From positions 124,001 to 188,000 of the forward strand of contig NZ_BJYY01000002.1 of the NCBI RefSeq assembly GCF_007991755.1: DNA of 64,000 bases, written 5' to 3'. Under the pieces are notes generated by a model. The model did no database searches. It was not told where the DNA came from and worked only from the letters and a program-made list of their open reading frames with translations. How positions within the stretch are numbered: the first letter of the stretch is position 1; every line of letters starts with the position of its first letter. This document shows positions 50,088 to 58,466 of the stretch, piece after piece. Source of the stretch: Cellulomonas aerilata. GTDB taxonomy: Bacteria; Actinomycetota; Actinomycetes; Actinomycetales; Cellulomonadaceae. The position numbers and the translations under genes are program-made.

Positions 50088-50729
50088 ATGCACCGCAAGC
50101 TCCGCACCCTCCAGCGCATCACCGACGACGGGACGGTGGTGATCGTCCGCCTCGACGACGCCGACGAGGCGTTCCGAGCGTCCGAGGCAGCCCTTGCCGG
50201 CGGGGTTCGCGCCATCGAGGTCACGCTGTCGACGCCCGGAGCACTGCGGGTCATCGAGCGCCTGGTCGAGGCCCACGGATCCTCCGTGTCGATCGGCGCC
50301 GGCACGGTCCTGGACGCGCCGAGCGCCTACGCCTCCATCTCGGCGGGCGCGTCCTTCCTCGTCACCCCGCACCTGAGCCGCGAGGTGATCCGCACGGCGA
50401 ACCGCTACCAGGTCCCCACCGTCAGCGGCGCCTACTCGCCGACCGAGATCCTGGAGTCCGTCGAGGAGGGCGCGGACATCGTGAAGCTGTTCCCGGCCGA
50501 GATCGGACCGGCGTACGTAGCGGCGGTTCTCGCCCCGTTCTCGCACGTCCCGCTCATGCCCGCCGGTGGTGTCAGCGCAGCCAACGCCAGGGCGTGGTTC
50601 GAGGCCGGCGTCTGCGCTGTCGGCGTGGGCAGCACCATCACGAAGGCCGCACGGCCCGACGGGGACTACACCCGGGTCACCACGGCGGCAGAGACCTTCC
50701 TCGCCGCCGTCCGCGCCGCCCGGGACTGA
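50088..50729 (+). CDS. KDPG/KHG-type class I aldolase
   Basis: The 213-aa protein matches 2-dehydro-3-deoxy-phosphogluconate aldolase: Glu 44 in AIEVTLSTP and Schiff-base Lys 133 in IVKLFPAE, numbering nearly equal to E. coli Eda. It cleaves a 2-keto-3-deoxy sugar acid (phosphate) to pyruvate and an aldehyde. As last step of the operon pathway it implies that the sugar is converted to such an acid. ATG at 50088 follows agagag; a GTG-free upstream extension to 50055 is less likely. Confidence 0.9.
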   Translation: MHRKLRTLQRITDDGTVVIVRLDDADEAFRASEAALAGGVRAIEVTLSTPGALRVIERLVEAHGSSVSIGAGTVLDAPSAYASISAGASFLVTPHLSREVIRTANRYQVPTVSGAYSPTEILESVEEGADIVKLFPAEIGPAYVAAVLAPFSHVPLMPAGGVSAANARAWFEAGVCAVGVGSTITKAARPDGDYTRVTTAAETFLAAVRAARD

Positions 50730-50730
50730 G

Positions 50731-51294
50731 ATGACCTTCGCTCTCGTGGTGGTCGGATCCGCAGGCTCCGGCAAGTCGACGGTCGCCCGCGAGATCGCCC
50801 GGCGGTGCACGGCGGTCTATCTCGACAAGGACCGGCTGGCAGGGCCGCTGGTGGAGGTGGCTCTGTCCGCCGGCGGGCACGCACCCCAGGAGCGGGAAGA
50901 CAGCGCGTTCTACAGAGAGGCCGTGATGCCGGCCGAGTACGCCTCGCTGCTGTCCGTCGCGGCCGACAACGTGCGACTCGGGCTGTCGGTGGTCATCGAC
51001 GCGCCCTTCGCGGGGTACCTGAACCAACCACACTTCCTCGAGACCGCCACCGAAGCGGCCGCCTGGCCGGACGTCGACACCGTCGTGCTGCGCGTCGTCA
51101 CCTCCGAGGAAGAGACACGTCGACGACTCCGAGCTCGAGGCCTCGTCCGCGATCGCGCCAAGCTGGCCATGTGGGACACGTTCTGGTCGACGTGGGGCCG
51201 GTCCACCATCGACTGGGTCGGCGTCTCCGTCATGGAGCTGGACAACAGCGACACGCCTGACCTCCGAGAGGTGCTCTCGCGTCTTGGCGGATGA
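50731..51294 (+). CDS. P-loop small-molecule kinase
   Basis: The 187-aa protein has Walker A GSAGSGKST (9-17), YLDKDRL, VVIDAPF and an Arg-rich lid (ETRRRLRARGLVRDRAK), like gluconokinase/zeta-type kinases. It starts one base after the aldolase stop, so it is co-translated, and it may phosphorylate the 2-keto-3-deoxy acid or another sugar acid before cleavage. That substrate is inference. Confidence 0.8.
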   Translation: MTFALVVVGSAGSGKSTVAREIARRCTAVYLDKDRLAGPLVEVALSAGGHAPQEREDSAFYREAVMPAEYASLLSVAADNVRLGLSVVIDAPFAGYLNQPHFLETATEAAAWPDVDTVVLRVVTSEEETRRRLRARGLVRDRAKLAMWDTFWSTWGRSTIDWVGVSVMELDNSDTPDLREVLSRLGG

Positions 51295-51334
51295 GCCGTG
51301 CCAGCGATGGTGGGCCTACGGCCCAGGGCACGGT

Positions 51335-51366
51335 GCTGCGGAGCTGCGGAGCTGCGGAGCTGCGGA
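51335..51366. repeat. Four tandem 8-bp repeats
   Basis: gctgcgga occurs four times without change. Confidence 0.9.
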
Positions 51367-51458
51367 CGATGCTCAGCGCGGTTCGGCCGGCTCCTCGATG
51401 CTCCGCCGCTGGACCAGGACTCACCTCACGGTCGCGTCGGCTGAGCGGCCGCGGTGAC

Positions 51459-51491
51459 CGACGCCCGCCACCGGCCGGGTGGTGGGCGTCG
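51459..51491. terminator. 14-bp hairpin terminator of the sugar operon
   Basis: Bases 51459-51472 (cgacgcccgccacc) pair with 51478-51491 with one G-U pair around a 5-nt loop. Confidence 0.7.
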
Positions 51492-51654
51492 ATCACATGC
51501 GGCCGGGCGGCGCACCGCAGGTCCACGGCTCCATCGCGTCGCCCCCTCGCTCGCTCGCCACACCACTCGTCCGGATGCCCGATGAGATTCTCCGGCGACG
51601 CGGGTCAGCCGGATGCGCCCGTGCACTGAGCCGGCCGCACCCTGGGAGGCACCG

Positions 51655-52320
51655 ATGTCACTGACCCGGATCCACAACCTGTCCATCTCGCTCGACGGCT
51701 TCGCGACCGGAGAGCCGCAGTCCGCCGAGGCGCCCTTCGGCCACGCGGGCGAGCGCCTGCACGAGTGGATGTTCGCCACGCATTTCTGGGCGCTGCAGGG
51801 TGCCTCGGGTAGCGGAGCGGACGCGGGCGGGTCGTCGGGCGTCGACCACGCGTTCGCCGAGCGCCACAGCGTCGGCATCGGAGCCGAGATCATGGGCGCC
51901 CACAAGTTCGGCCCGCCGGGCTGGCAGGACGACCCGGACTGGACGGGTTGGTGGGGGCCGAACCCGCCGTTCCACTCGCCGACCTTCGTGCTCACCCACC
52001 GCCCGCGGCCTGCGATGCCCATGGAGGGCGGCACCACCTTCCACTTCCTCGACGCCGGCCCGGCCGACGCGCTCGAGGCGGCCCGCGCAGCTGCCGATGG
52101 CCGGGACGTGCGGATCGGCGGCGGCCCCACCGTGGTCCGCGACTTCCTCGCCGCCGGGCTCGTCGACCACATGCACCTGGTCCAGGTGCCCATCGTGCTC
52201 GGCCGCGGTGTCCGGCTCTGGGACGGCCTGGAGGCGCTCGAGGAGGCCTACGACATCGAGGCCGTCTCGTCGCCCAGCGGCGTCACGCACCTCACGTTCA
52301 GCCGGAAGACCGTGCCATGA
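51655..52320 (+). CDS. Dihydrofolate reductase / RibD C-terminal fold protein
   Basis: The 221-aa protein has the RibD_C/DHFR-like pattern: HNLSISLDGFATG at the N-terminus and GGGPTVVRDFLAAGLVDHMH near 155-175. Such stand-alone members reduce unknown substrates with NADPH. GGGAGG lies 5 nt before the ATG. It stands alone, convergent with the marR gene. Confidence 0.88.
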   Translation: MSLTRIHNLSISLDGFATGEPQSAEAPFGHAGERLHEWMFATHFWALQGASGSGADAGGSSGVDHAFAERHSVGIGAEIMGAHKFGPPGWQDDPDWTGWWGPNPPFHSPTFVLTHRPRPAMPMEGGTTFHFLDAGPADALEAARAAADGRDVRIGGGPTVVRDFLAAGLVDHMHLVQVPIVLGRGVRLWDGLEALEEAYDIEAVSSPSGVTHLTFSRKTVP

Positions 52321-52413
52321 ACGCGGGCCCGGCCGCGAGGGCTGCCCGCCGCTGGGGGACGGCCGCGAGCGAAGAGGTCTCACGCCGGTGGCCCTCGACG
52401 AGGTGCCTCACGA

Positions 52414-52917
52414 CTACCTCGGTCGGAGCGCCTGCTCCACCGCGTCGCAGGGGTCGCTGACCGGGTCGATCTGCCGGATGGCGCAGGCGGCGGCGGCCAG
52501 GAGGTGGCGCAGGGTGGCGCGGTCCGGGCCGGCCAGGCTGGAGAGCGCGCGGTCCTCGGCGGCGCGGACGTCTCGCTCGAGCTGCGCGAGCCGGTCGCGC
52601 CCTGTGGTGGTGGCGACAAGACGGCGCTGGCGCCGATCGTCGGGATCGACCTGGCGCTCGACCAGCCCGGCGGTGACGAGGTCGTCGACGACGTAGGTCA
52701 TCACGGTCCGGTCGATGCCCAGGTGCCCGGCCAGCGCGAGCTGGCTGCGCTGGTCGCCGTGCACGACCGAGGCCAGCACCTGGAAGCCCCGGTGGCCCTG
52801 CGGCACGTCAGCCAGGACCTGGCCGACCTCGTCCTGGTAGTGGCGCAGCAGCACGCCCAGGGTCCACCCCAGCTCCTCGTGCCCGAGCCGGCCACCACTC
52901 GTCGTCGCCTTCACCAC
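52414..52917 (-). CDS. MarR family transcriptional regulator
   Basis: The 167-aa protein has the MarR winged helix (LALAGHLGIDRTVMTYVVDDL, wing DPDDRRQRRLVATT) and flanking dimerisation helices. The GTG at 52917 has TACCAT exactly 6 nt upstream, so a leaderless start is likely and longer starts are not needed. A 29-bp palindrome lies in the intergenic region towards the divergent flavoenzyme genes, which it probably represses. Confidence 0.9.
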   Translation of the reverse strand: MVKATTSGGRLGHEELGWTLGVLLRHYQDEVGQVLADVPQGHRGFQVLASVVHGDQRSQLALAGHLGIDRTVMTYVVDDLVTAGLVERQVDPDDRRQRRLVATTTGRDRLAQLERDVRAAEDRALSSLAGPDRATLRHLLAAAACAIRQIDPVSDPCDAVEQALRPR

Positions 52918-52923
52918 GCCGCC

Positions 52924-52929
52924 ATGGTA
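52924..52929 (-). promoter_or_regulatory. -10 element for leaderless marR
   Basis: TACCAT on the minus strand, 6 nt before the GTG start. Confidence 0.5.
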
Positions 52930-52946
52930 GCCGAAACCATGCTTGC

Positions 52947-52975
52947 GCAGATCGTCTGTCAGACATACGGTCTGC
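52947..52975. promoter_or_regulatory. MarR operator palindrome
   Basis: A near-perfect palindrome centred on base 52961, with half-sites gcagatcgtctgtc and gacatacggtctgc; only two of 14 positions per arm fail to pair. It lies between the marR -10 box and the LLM gene start and could control both directions. Confidence 0.7.
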
Positions 52976-53018
52976 ATTGCCGCAGAGTTCTGCGGTGCGG
53001 CCATCGGCAAGGATCTCC

Positions 53019-53933
53019 ATGAGCGACTACGGGCACGACCTCCTCTTCGGCTCCTTCATCACCCCGACGAACGCGGACCCGCAGGGGCCGGTCCGGCTGG
53101 CGGTGAGCAGCGAGGCGGCGGGCCTGGACGTGGTCACGTTCCAGGACCACCCGTACCAGCCCCGGTTCCACGACACGTGGTCGCTGATGGCGTACGCCGC
53201 CGCGCGCACCGAGCGGATCAGCCTGTCCGGCAACGTGCTCAACCTGCCGCTGCGTCCGCCTGCGGTCCTGGCGCGCGCGGTCGCGAGCCTGGACCTGCTC
53301 AGCGGTGGTCGGGTGGAGCTGGGGCTGGGCGCCGGCGCGTACTGGGACGCCATCGAGGCGATGGGCGGGCGCCGGCTCACCGCCGGGCAGGCGGTCACCG
53401 CGCTGAGCGAGGCGATCGACGTCATCCGCGGCGTCTGGGACACCTCCACCCGCCAGCCCCTGAAGGTCGAGGGCACGTACTACGGCGTGCGCGGCGCGAA
53501 GCGTGGACCGGCCCCTGCGCATCCGGTCGGGATCTGGCTGGGCGCGTACAAGCCGCGGATGCTCGCCCTGACCGGTCAGAAGGCGGACGGGTGGCTGCCG
53601 TCCATGGGCTACCTGAAGTCCCAGCAGGAGCTCGCCGACGCGAACGCACGCATCGACGACGCCGCCGCCGCCGCGGGACGCGAGCCGTCCGCGGTCCGCC
53701 GCCTGCTCAACGTCGGAGGGTCCTTCACCACCGGGACCAACCGCGGGTTCCTGCAGGGACCGGTGTCCCAGTGGGTCGAGCAGCTGGGCGCACTCACCCT
53801 CGAGCACGGATTCAGCGGGTACATCGTGATGGGCGACGACGAGCGGTCCCTGCGCATCCTCGGCGGCGAGGTCGCCCCCGCGGTCCGAGCCCTGGTCGCC
53901 GAGCACCGCGTCGCTGCGGCGGTCACCCGGTGA
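53019..53933 (+). CDS. LLM-class F420-type flavin-dependent oxidoreductase
   Basis: The 304-aa protein is a luciferase-like TIM barrel (FGSFITPTNADP, VTFQDHPYQPRFHDTWSLM, GLGAGAYWDAIEAMGG, VGIWLGAYKPRML). Such enzymes use F420H2 or FMNH2 for reduction or monooxygenation. AAGGA precedes the ATG by 5-6 nt. The stop overlaps the next gene's GTG (GTGA), so the two flavoenzymes are made together under the divergent MarR. Confidence 0.88.
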   Translation: MSDYGHDLLFGSFITPTNADPQGPVRLAVSSEAAGLDVVTFQDHPYQPRFHDTWSLMAYAAARTERISLSGNVLNLPLRPPAVLARAVASLDLLSGGRVELGLGAGAYWDAIEAMGGRRLTAGQAVTALSEAIDVIRGVWDTSTRQPLKVEGTYYGVRGAKRGPAPAHPVGIWLGAYKPRMLALTGQKADGWLPSMGYLKSQQELADANARIDDAAAAAGREPSAVRRLLNVGGSFTTGTNRGFLQGPVSQWVEQLGALTLEHGFSGYIVMGDDERSLRILGGEVAPAVRALVAEHRVAAAVTR

Positions 53934-56191
53934 GCCGCGACCACGGCCACCCGGTCCGGCTCGGCGTCGCCCTCGACCTCGCACAGCTCCCGCCGCACGC
54001 GCTGACCGGCCTGGCCCAGGTCGCGGACGAGGCGGGCCTGGACCTGCTGGCCGTCACCGACAGCACCCACTCCATCGAGCAGGTGTCCGAGCCGAGCGGG
54101 CCGGACCCTTGGACGACACTGGCGTGGGTGGCCGGTGCGACCAGCCGGATCACGCTGACGACCCACGCCCTCGCACCGACCGGTCCGGCCACCGTGCTGG
54201 CCCGCGCAGCCGCGAACCTCGATCTGGTGACCGACGGGCGCCTCGAGCTCGGCCTGACCGTCGTCCCGGCAGCTGCCGACGGCACGGCGTCGCCCGCCGT
54301 GGGTGTCCACCCTGACGCGGGCGCACTGGCCGAGACCATCTCGATCCTGCGCAGCATGTGGACCGCCGACGGCGAACCGGTGCGCGGCGCCGGACCCGCT
54401 CACCGGGTGCCGGGCGCCGACCCCGGTCCCGCACCGGCCCACGACGTCCCGATCTGGCTCAGCGGCACCGACGACACGCTGCTCGACGTCGCCGGACGCA
54501 GCGCCGACGGGTGGTGGATGGACGCCACCGCATCGGGCGTCGACCCGAGCTCGGTGTCGTCGGCGCAGTTCCGGCTGGACGTCGCCGCCCGGCGGGCACG
54601 CCGCGACCCCGCAGAGATCCGCCGCCTGCTCACCGTGGCGACCATCCCCGCGGTGCCGGATCTCGTCAGGTGGGTCGTCGAGGACGGCGTCGACACGGTC
54701 GTGGTGGCCACCACCGAACCCGCCGACATCCGGCGCCTGGCCAGCGAGGTAGCCCCTGCCGTCCGCGATCTCGTCGCCGCCGCTCGCACGGCCCGCGGCA
54801 CCCGATCCGGCCCCAGCCGACCTGCTCGGGTCCGCGCCGCCCGACGCGACGGCATCGACTACGACGACGTCCCCGCCGGCCTGGAGACCGTGGAACCGGG
54901 CGACGCCCGCTATGCCGGCATGCGTTCGACCTACCTGCGCGGCGGCCGACCCGGCCTCGTCCTGCTCCCACGCGACACCGCCCAGGTCGCCCAGGCCCTG
55001 ATCTGGGCGCGGACCCAGCCCGTGCCGCTGGCGATCCGCAGCGGGGGGCACGGGATCAGCGGCCGCTCCACCAACGACGGCGGCATCGTGGTGGACCTGC
55101 GTCACCTCGACGACATCGAGGTCCTGGACTCCGCCACCCGCCGGGTCCGCATCGGGGCCGGCGCCCGCTGGGGTGGGGTCGCGGAAGCGCTCGAGCCGTA
55201 CGGGTGGGCCCTGACGTCCGGTGACTACGGCGGCGTGGGAGTCGGCGGCCTGGCCACCGCAGGCGGCCTGGGGTTCCTCGCCCGCCAGCACGGGCTGACG
55301 ATCGACCACCTGCGGGCCGCCGACGTCGTCCTCGCCGACGGCACCATCGTCCGGGCCGACGAGCAGCACCACCCCGACCTGTTCTGGGGAATCCGCGGCG
55401 CCGGCGGCAACCTCGGCGTCGTCACCGCGTTCGAGTTCGAGGTCGACCAGGTCGGCGACGTCGGCTTCGCCCAGCTCGCCTTCGCGGTCGACGACCTCGC
55501 CGGCTACCTCCAGGACTTCGGCGCCCTCGTCGAAGCCGCACCACGCGACCTGACCCCGTTCCTGATCGTCGGCCGCCCCCGCGGCGGTCGCGTCATGGCC
55601 CAGGTGATGGCGGTGGTCAACTCCGACGACCCGGAGACGATCCTCGACCGCCTGCAGCCCTTCGCCCGGCTCGCCCCCTTGGTCCAGCAGTCCGTCCAGG
55701 TCATGCCCTACACCGGCGTGGTCCACCGCACCGACGACGTGCACGACGCCCAAGGCGAGCCCGTGACCCGATCCGCGGTCCTCGAGCACCTCACCCCGCA
55801 GTTCGCCGAGGACGCCGAGCAGCTGGTGCGCAGCGGCGAGGTTTACTTCTTCCAGATCCGCTCCGCCGGCGCAGCGGTCAACGACGTCCCCGTCGACGCG
55901 ACCGCCTACGCCCATCGCACGGCCAACTTCCAGGTCGTCGCGCTCGGCGCCTCGCGCGAGAGGCTCGACCGCAGTTGGGACGCCATGAGCCACCACTACT
56001 CCGGGTTCTACTCCAGCTTCGAGACCGACCTGCGCCCCGAGCGGCTCGCCGACGTCTTCCCCGACCGCACCCTGACCCGCCTCCGCGCGGTCAAGACCAC
56101 GTACGACCCCGACAACGTGTTCCGCTACAACCACTCCGTCGCCGACGCCTCCGCCCAAGCGTCGCCCGGCGGCGTGCCGGCGGCGCCGTGA
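53930..56191 (+). CDS. Fusion of LLM oxidoreductase and FAD-linked (BBE-type) oxidase
   Basis: The 753-aa protein has an N-terminal luciferase-like domain (about 1-285; VRLGVALDLAQLPPHAL, VPIWLSGTDDTLLDVAGRSA) and a C-terminal PCMH-type FAD domain with berberine-bridge-like end (about 310-745; RSGGHGISGRS with His 374 as likely covalent FAD ligand; GGVGVGGLATAGGLGFL; ending NVFRYNHSV). The second covalent Cys of bicovalent BBE enzymes is absent: the usual GxCxxVGVGG position reads SGDYGGVGVGG. Two flavin sites in one chain suggest a two-step oxidation, or reduction followed by oxidation, with channelling. The substrate is unknown. Confidence 0.87.
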   Translation: MSRDHGHPVRLGVALDLAQLPPHALTGLAQVADEAGLDLLAVTDSTHSIEQVSEPSGPDPWTTLAWVAGATSRITLTTHALAPTGPATVLARAAANLDLVTDGRLELGLTVVPAAADGTASPAVGVHPDAGALAETISILRSMWTADGEPVRGAGPAHRVPGADPGPAPAHDVPIWLSGTDDTLLDVAGRSADGWWMDATASGVDPSSVSSAQFRLDVAARRARRDPAEIRRLLTVATIPAVPDLVRWVVEDGVDTVVVATTEPADIRRLASEVAPAVRDLVAAARTARGTRSGPSRPARVRAARRDGIDYDDVPAGLETVEPGDARYAGMRSTYLRGGRPGLVLLPRDTAQVAQALIWARTQPVPLAIRSGGHGISGRSTNDGGIVVDLRHLDDIEVLDSATRRVRIGAGARWGGVAEALEPYGWALTSGDYGGVGVGGLATAGGLGFLARQHGLTIDHLRAADVVLADGTIVRADEQHHPDLFWGIRGAGGNLGVVTAFEFEVDQVGDVGFAQLAFAVDDLAGYLQDFGALVEAAPRDLTPFLIVGRPRGGRVMAQVMAVVNSDDPETILDRLQPFARLAPLVQQSVQVMPYTGVVHRTDDVHDAQGEPVTRSAVLEHLTPQFAEDAEQLVRSGEVYFFQIRSAGAAVNDVPVDATAYAHRTANFQVVALGASRERLDRSWDAMSHHYSGFYSSFETDLRPERLADVFPDRTLTRLRAVKTTYDPDNVFRYNHSVADASAQASPGGVPAAP

Positions 56192-56369
56192 GCACCGCGG
56201 GCAGGCGCCGCGGGTTGCGCAGCGTGATGCCCGGAGCTGTCGCACATCGGCAGGAGCTGCCGTAGGCAGAGTCACCGGATCGCGGCATGAGCGGACGCGT
56301 GTTGCGCGGTGGGAAGCACGGCGGCTCCGACACCAGGCGAGCCGGTGCCGGTGCCGGAGCCGCCGCGGA

Positions 56370-56480
56370 TCAGCCCTTGCCCAGGGTCGATCCCGCCTTG
56401 CTCTTGGCGCCCTTGCTGGAGGAGTCGGACGCGAGGGTGCTGCCTGCCTTCGACAGTGCAGCCTTCGACGGCTTGCCCAT
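56370..56480 (-). CDS. 36-aa Ser/Lys-rich small protein with SKAGSTL repeats
   Basis: ATG at 56480 follows a G-rich ribosome site (ggggtgatcac). The 36-residue peptide begins MGKPSKAALSKAGSTLAS and repeats SKAGSTL near its end. Similar very small Lys/Ser/Ala peptides are widespread in Actinobacteria and other bacteria; their function is unknown to me. A run of ten G immediately precedes the ribosome site, so expression could vary by slippage. Confidence 0.6.
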   Translation of the reverse strand: MGKPSKAALSKAGSTLASDSSSKGAKSKAGSTLGKG

Positions 56481-56487
56481 GTGATCA

Positions 56488-56497
56488 CCCCCCCCCC
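56488..56497. repeat. Homopolymer of ten C (G on minus strand)
   Basis: Ten consecutive C bases on the plus strand, directly upstream of the small peptide gene on the minus strand. A hairpin gggactc/gagtccc (56498-56518) adjoins it. Confidence 0.9.
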
Positions 56498-56794
56498 GGG
56501 ACTCGCGTCGAGAGTCCCAGGAGGGTCTGACATGGGAGTCCTGGCGCGGGAAGGGCGTCATCGCTGACACAGAACTCCGCCATGCCTCAACGCGGCATGA
56601 CCGTGCCGTCGCGGTGTCAAAGGCTGTCGGACGTGAGCACTCGGTGGTTCAGGCGCCGGCCGGTGTCCGGCGGGCGACGGTCACAACTTCGTGGAGTCCC
56701 CGCAAGACGTGCTGAAGGCATTAGGCCGTCCAGGGGAAGAGCCTGTCAACACGCCGGAGCGGTACCTACCCTCTATCTGGGAGGGGGGTCGTCA

Positions 56795-57625
56795 ATGCCG
56801 TTGGCGGCTGAGCTGGATGGCAGGCGCCTAGTTTCGATCGACCTCGACGATGAAGCCTGGGACGCGCTGCGGCTCAAGTCGCGCGTCGGCGCTCTGCGAT
56901 TCCGCGACTGCGCTTCGGCCGCATACCTGCGCACCTCCCGCGGAGGCTTGCGACACTTCGCGCATGCGCCCGGCGCCGGCGGCTGTACTGCGCACGGCAA
57001 CGAGTCTGCCGCACACATGCAGGCCAAGTCGCTCGTCATCGCCGCAGCGCGCGCCGCCGGCTGGCACGCGGAGCCCGAGGTGCCTGGCCCCGGCTACCAA
57101 GCGGACGTCTTGGCCACCTCTCCCACGGGGGTGCGACTGAACTTCGAGATTCAGCTCTCTCGCGAAGAGGACACCGACTACCGAACGCGGAGCATGCGAC
57201 GGAACGCCGACGGATGCCGCGTTCTGTGGTTCACCCGCTACCCATTTCCGCCACGCAAAGACTGGGAGCCCGACCCGCTCGCCGTGCCGGACCCGCGCGC
57301 GCCGCAGGCCCGGCTCGTGGAGACCGGAGGGCAGCAGTTCACCGTGCTCCTCGATCGGGTGTCCTCGCTCGAGGAGGCGGTGGCGGACCTCCTCGCGGGC
57401 AGGGTTGCCCTGAGGGCCCAGATCAGTGGAGAACGGATGCTGAGCGTCGTCCTGGCCCGACGAGCGTGCTGGAGCTGCGGTGTCCGTATGACGCTGTGGC
57501 GAGCGGTCGAGGAAGGCACTGTCGGCGCGTGCGGGCGATGGGCCGACGCCAACGCTGAGCGGCTGGTCGACCATGTGCATGCCGAAACCAAGCAAGAGCA
57601 TGCGCGGCTTTTACTCGCCCAGTAA
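56795..57625 (+). CDS. CoiA-like nuclease-fold protein
   Basis: The 276-aa protein shows the CoiA pattern: a HFAH zinc-like motif at 54-57 with Cys 64 and His 67, HMQAK (74-78), then the restriction-endonuclease core YQADVL (Asp 104) and FEIQLS (Glu 118, Gln 120), and later VLWFTRYPF. A second Cys pair CWSC near 224 with a further Cys may bind zinc. CoiA proteins assist natural transformation or recombination; mobile-element versions could act on incoming DNA. GGGAGG precedes the ATG at 56795 by about 10 nt; the longer frame to 56582 looks non-coding. Confidence 0.75.
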   Translation: MPLAAELDGRRLVSIDLDDEAWDALRLKSRVGALRFRDCASAAYLRTSRGGLRHFAHAPGAGGCTAHGNESAAHMQAKSLVIAAARAAGWHAEPEVPGPGYQADVLATSPTGVRLNFEIQLSREEDTDYRTRSMRRNADGCRVLWFTRYPFPPRKDWEPDPLAVPDPRAPQARLVETGGQQFTVLLDRVSSLEEAVADLLAGRVALRAQISGERMLSVVLARRACWSCGVRMTLWRAVEEGTVGACGRWADANAERLVDHVHAETKQEHARLLLAQ

Positions 57626-57962
57626 ACCGAATCGTTCAGGAAATGCGCTCACAGGGACGGCTGCCCCGGAGTTCGTCGAGGCAATGGCCGACGCCAACGA
57701 GCGAATGCAGGCTGCTGCTCGCCGCGATGACGTGCGGGGCGACAAGGACCTCACCGAGTTCACGGCCGTGATGGATGAGCTGGACCGGGAATGGATGCGG
57801 GTAGCCCGCTGGCCTCGGTCGGTCGTGACCACGAAGAATCGCCTGGCCCGGCTCACCTGGGCCCGCACCGCCCGCGACCGCGGTGACCGCCTGTACTGCT
57901 GGCACGGACCCGCTGTGCCGCAGTACATCGTCGTATCGGGAACCGGCGGCTACCCGGGATGA
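57600..57962 (+). CDS. Hypothetical protein
   Basis: A 120-aa frame that overlaps the end of the CoiA-like gene by 26 bp; starts at 57573 and 57579 are also open. The sequence is Arg-rich with a helical middle (DLTEFTAVMDELDREWMRVA) and ends with RLYCWHGPAVPQYIVVSG. No family was recognised. The coupling to the CoiA-like gene suggests co-expression. Confidence 0.45.
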   Translation: MRGFYSPSKPNRSGNALTGTAAPEFVEAMADANERMQAAARRDDVRGDKDLTEFTAVMDELDREWMRVARWPRSVVTTKNRLARLTWARTARDRGDRLYCWHGPAVPQYIVVSGTGGYPG

Positions 57963-58466
57963 CAGAGGACCCCGCAGCCCCCGTCAGGGGGCGCGCACTC
58001 AGCGCGGTATGACCGCGGGTTACGGCTCCTCCGTGCGTTGGCCGGCAGCTGACCGTCGTCGCTCCCACAGCCAAGCGCCCTGGCTACCGGCTACGCAGAC
58101 CATCGCGGCAACGGTCCACCAGAGCTCCTGCGTTGCCGCGACCACCCCCAGCCAGCGGCAAGAACCGTCAGAACGAATCTTCAGTGCGGCGTGCCTCGAT
58201 CAAGGAGCAGCCCCCACCCGCACTCCAGTCCGGTTACCGCAACGAGTGCATGTGGCGAACGTTTCGCGGCATGTCCGTGCGTCCGCGGAGCGCCGCGTAG
58301 TGGGTCAAGCGCGTGTGCTGACGCGGGCTGCTGCGTCCTCGGCGTCGGAACGTCGGCGGCAGGAGGGGAGCGCTATGCGTCTCGTTGGTCCGCCAGTCGG
58401 CCCAGTTCGCTCACTTCGAGTCCCGGTGCGTCGACTACCTCCACGAAGGGCAATCGAGGGGGAACT
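57963..58466. other. Gap without a supported gene
   Basis: About 500 bp with several open frames but no start with a ribosome site, no codon preference and no similarity that I recognise. It may contain decayed sequence. Confidence 0.5.

Larger units (their letters stand above)
51295..51654. other. Non-coding gap after the sugar operon
   Basis: 360 bp between the kinase stop and the next start. It holds four tandem gctgcgga units and a strong hairpin; open frames here have no codon bias or similarity and I do not call a gene. Confidence 0.6.

Noticed and set aside
51291-51629. 112-codon frame between the kinase and the DHFR-like gene
   Set aside because: Overlaps tandem gctgcgga repeats and a terminator hairpin, lacks a ribosome site and has no similarity.
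56582-56794. N-terminal extension of the CoiA-like protein
   Set aside because: The extra 71 residues have no similarity, while a strong GGGAGG site sits directly before the ATG at 56795.
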